The notes beneath the pieces are model-generated. The model was not told the DNA's origin. It did not search any database and worked only from the letters and a program-made list of their open reading frames with translations. The position numbers were made by a program, and so were the translations under genes. A stretch of DNA of 24,752 bases from Nitrososphaerota archaeon (GTDB taxonomy: Archaea > Thermoproteota > Nitrososphaeria > Nitrososphaerales > CADDZS01), in assembly GCA_021325255.1 (NCBI GenBank), contig JAJPHP010000010.1, positions 1 through 24,752 of the forward strand, in the 5' to 3' direction. Of this stretch, positions 22,549 through 24,752 are shown one piece after another; position 1 is the first letter of the stretch, and the number at the start of each line of letters is the position of its first letter.

Positions 22549-24612
22549 CTACCATACCTTGTTATTCTTAGCCCTTTTCGTAGCGCTCTTCCCCTTTCTG
22601 CCGGCCTCTACACTGTTACGGTAGTCCCTGAATCTTGATTCGTAGAGTATCTGCTGGTCGAGTTTTGATCTAGCGACTTCGAGTTCAACGGCTGCGGTGC
22701 ATGCCTTTGCCGCTTCGGACTCGAGCCACTTTGCTTTTTTGTCCGCAAGAAACAGCGGATAGTTGTGCCCGAGAGCTTCTGGGATTGGCTCGCTGCCCAT
22801 CGACTGAAGAATCCCAAGGACGAGGTCTGAGACAGGAGAATTACTCGAGTAGTGGAGTGCAGGAATTATCCGCTCATCAACGGAGTCGAGATGTTTCAGG
22901 ACAAGCTCGGGGGGTGAAAGCGACGCCCCACCCGTAGAATCGTACTGTGGATAGCAAGGTCTGTCGTAGAGAAAGACGTGCGACCTGACGCTTGGGTCAC
23001 TCGAACTGCTCCAGAGCTGAAAGTAGGCCTTCACAAACATTCGCTCGCAAGTGATGACATTTCTGAATGCACCCATGACTCTGGATGTTGGAGCTGATGA
23101 CTCATACTCCGCCGCTCCACCGCTTTTTGGCGTTTGCCGTTCCGCCGCGTCCGCTTTCTGACCCGCGGTATCAGGTCCTATCGTCCTAAAGCAAACATCG
23201 TACTCGAACGTACGCCAAGGGGTATGAAGTTGACCAGCGTTGACTATGCTGTTGGCCTGAAGGAGCATCTTGTCACTCTCGAACCTTGGGGGTTTGTTCT
23301 CAAAGTTGATTATCCTTGCATCCTCGAGGATCGGGATCACGGCTTTCACTAATTCATTCGCGGCGCTGTCCTTCACAATTCCAATAAGGAGAATGTTTTT
23401 CTCCCATGCCTCGCGAAGGATCGAATAGATCGTAATCAACGTCAGGTAGTCGAGGTCGTTTGTGTTCAACCATCTTTCTGCTACGCCATCTCTTAGGCGA
23501 ATATCTCCAACACCACTTCTTAGGGCAAGAGGGTGTTCGCCATCCGGCGGATTAAAGATGTGCGCCGCAATTTTATCCAGAGCTTCGGTGAGACGCTTCC
23601 AGTACGCTTTAACCTCTGGTCTAAGTGCGATGACCGACTCCTCGGATTCAGGTTTGGATACAAACGAGTCTCTAAAGGTCTCACAGAGATCCTTCAACAG
23701 TTTTTGACCACGGTCTTTGTTTGCCCGAATCTCCTGTATGATTGAAGAGACGGTCTTAGGTTCGTCTGCCCTAATTTCCATAAGCCGCTGCATCGCAGCG
23801 AATTTCAGAAACTGGCTCCTCGGTGGAGGAATGTGCAGCTCCTCGTTCGGGACGAGCATCCTTCCCAACTCCAAGTCTGTAAATGTAATTTTACCCTCGC
23901 TTGTCTCAAAGCCCTCAAGGCAATGGCCTCCCGATTTAATGTAGTCCCTCATCCTCCAGCTAATGTGAGCAATGTCGCCCGAGACACTCCTGTCCATGAG
24001 GATCACCCTGATTGAGGGATTGTTCCTCATTTCATGATATGCGAGATAATACTCTGCAAAATGCATCAGCGCCTGCGGCACTCTGGCCGGGTCGACATCC
24101 ACTCCACCTTCCGTGGACTCGCCGGACACGTGCGAGGTGTACTCTTCACTCAGAGGTACTGCGCAGCTCAAGCTGACTGACTGAGGGCTTGCGAACGGGG
24201 GATCTGAAGTGACCACAGTTTCTTCCCCCTCACCCTGAGGGAGCGCAAATCGTATGGCTCCTGTGTATCCGAAGGCCCCTGCGAAGAAGATCAACATGTC
24301 GAGCCTGTCATCTTCAAACTCTGTGCCATCTATCGCTAGGTAGTTTACCTCTTCCCTTCCGAAGAATCTGATTGCTTCCTCAAAGCATGACTGAGAATTA
24401 AAACCCTGACGCAGGATTTTTTCGGTGACCTGGGGGTTGCCCCGCAGCTGCTCGAGCCTATCCCTGAACCTGGTCAGGAGCCGGTTCGCCGAGCTCCGGA
24501 CGGTTTCGATGTTTTTATCCTGCCCGTCTTCGATGCCCAGCGGCGGAAGAGGCCGATCCGCTACGGTGGATTGTCCCGAGTCTTTTGTCAACCGTGAGCC
24601 GCTGTCGAGCAT
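22549..24612 (-). CDS. nurA: Enlarged NurA-like nuclease
   Basis: NurA is the RNase H-like 5'-3' nuclease partner of HerA. Evidence: motif I YLAIDGTEFEDDR (91-103, Asp95), a second strand-end acidic motif VILMDRSVSGD (203-213, Asp207), the GIVKDS segment (411-416, Lys414 and Asp415) and a late FLYDRPCYPQYD (547-558), in the order of NurA motifs, plus the HerA-like gene directly downstream. At 687 residues it is about twice the usual NurA length of roughly 330-450; extra material lies between motif I and II (about 125-195), in a helical block (about 262-385) and in a basic C-terminal tail (GRKGKSATKRAKNNK) suited to binding nucleic acid. Start ATG 24612 with AAAGGA just upstream. It may serve break repair or, as with other HerA-nuclease pairs, defence against foreign DNA. 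Confidence 0.78.
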   Translation of the reverse strand: MLDSGSRLTKDSGQSTVADRPLPPLGIEDGQDKNIETVRSSANRLLTRFRDRLEQLRGNPQVTEKILRQGFNSQSCFEEAIRFFGREEVNYLAIDGTEFEDDRLDMLIFFAGAFGYTGAIRFALPQGEGEETVVTSDPPFASPQSVSLSCAVPLSEEYTSHVSGESTEGGVDVDPARVPQALMHFAEYYLAYHEMRNNPSIRVILMDRSVSGDIAHISWRMRDYIKSGGHCLEGFETSEGKITFTDLELGRMLVPNEELHIPPPRSQFLKFAAMQRLMEIRADEPKTVSSIIQEIRANKDRGQKLLKDLCETFRDSFVSKPESEESVIALRPEVKAYWKRLTEALDKIAAHIFNPPDGEHPLALRSGVGDIRLRDGVAERWLNTNDLDYLTLITIYSILREAWEKNILLIGIVKDSAANELVKAVIPILEDARIINFENKPPRFESDKMLLQANSIVNAGQLHTPWRTFEYDVCFRTIGPDTAGQKADAAERQTPKSGGAAEYESSAPTSRVMGAFRNVITCERMFVKAYFQLWSSSSDPSVRSHVFLYDRPCYPQYDSTGGASLSPPELVLKHLDSVDERIIPALHYSSNSPVSDLVLGILQSMGSEPIPEALGHNYPLFLADKKAKWLESEAAKACTAAVELEVARSKLDQQILYESRFRDYRNSVEAGRKGKSATKRAKNNKVW

Positions 24613-24634
24613 TTTCCTTTAATCTCTTTTCCTA

Positions 24635-24646
24635 CCTCTATAGAGG
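24635..24646 (-). promoter_or_regulatory. Palindromic TATA-like element before the NurA-like gene
   Basis: CCTCTATAGAGG is a perfect 12-bp palindrome centred 28 nt before the ATG at 24612, the position of a TATA box for a leaderless or very short-leader transcript. Being symmetrical it could also be a repressor site covering the promoter. Confidence 0.4.
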
Positions 24647-24740
24647 ATAGCGGCCACTTAACGATAGCAATGGTTTGTGAGGCTCCCAAAAGCATGTTTC
24701 TCGTGCTCAACAACCATGTATATTGGAGGAAAATTCTGCC

Positions 24741-24752
24741 ATGAATTCCTTA
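24741..24752 (+). CDS. Possible gene start cut by the window edge
   Basis: An ATG at 24741 is preceded by GGAGGA at 24725-24730, a good ribosome site at 10 nt. Only four codons (MNSL) are inside the window, so nothing can be said about the product. Confidence 0.25.

Noticed and set aside
1..24752. tRNA, CRISPR or insertion-sequence features
   Set aside because: By eye I found no T-arm consensus with matching acceptor stem, no regularly spaced repeats and no transposase-like frame.

Overview
This window reads as a chromosomal piece of an archaeon, most likely a Thermoproteota lineage of the Nitrososphaeria (Thaumarchaeota) type. This is inference, from archaeal TatA and TatC (TatA carrying the extra C-terminal helical tail I associate with thaumarchaea), a NurA/HerA pair, a ComA-family protein, several one-domain winged-helix regulators, TATA-like boxes placed for leaderless transcripts, oligo-T terminators and very frequent TTG starts. 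There are no rRNA or tRNA genes, CRISPR arrays, insertion sequences or phage structural genes that I can see.

Layout. 1-4.7 kb: a small winged-helix regulator (168-506), a large membrane-anchored surface protein (852-2042), a Ser/Thr-rich mucin-like surface protein (2249-2974, minus), a membrane-bound winged-helix regulator (3124-3750, minus), a small two-helix membrane protein (4060-4341) and a small acidic protein (4387-4665, minus). 4.67-5.39 kb is gene-poor. 5.39-6.39 kb: a phosphosulfolactate synthase (ComA)-like barrel fused to a C-terminal winged helix. 6.5-8.95 kb (minus): a membrane GT2 glycosyltransferase and a DUF354 GT-B-like protein, probably one glycan operon. 9.2-9.7 kb: a START/SRPBCC protein. 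9.85-12.45 kb (minus): a frameshifted small membrane protein, a zinc-ribbon membrane protein and a membrane-tethered seven-bladed propeller of the Vgb/NHL kind. 12.7-14.3 kb: another winged-helix regulator, a doubtful membrane protein and a small soluble protein. 14.47-14.60 kb: an unlisted 43-residue protein with its own TATA box and oligo-T terminator. 14.8-17.2 kb: a molybdenum hydroxylase large subunit (CoxL family, AYRGASR active-site loop) without its FAD and iron-sulfur partners. 17.3-18.7 kb: convergent tatA and tatC. 18.8-20.3 kb: two signal-anchored extracellular proteins. 20.3-24.6 kb (minus): an enlarged NurA-like nuclease followed by a HerA-like ATPase.

Themes. About half of the genes encode membrane or exported proteins, served by the Tat pair and probably by the glycosyltransferase pair. 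The regulators are small winged-helix proteins, one bound to the membrane and one fused to an enzyme-like domain. The least ordinary items are the ComA-winged-helix fusion, the enlarged NurA/HerA pair (end-resection or possibly defence), the orphan molybdenum hydroxylase subunit, the 43-residue leaderless protein and the single-base frameshift near 9998.
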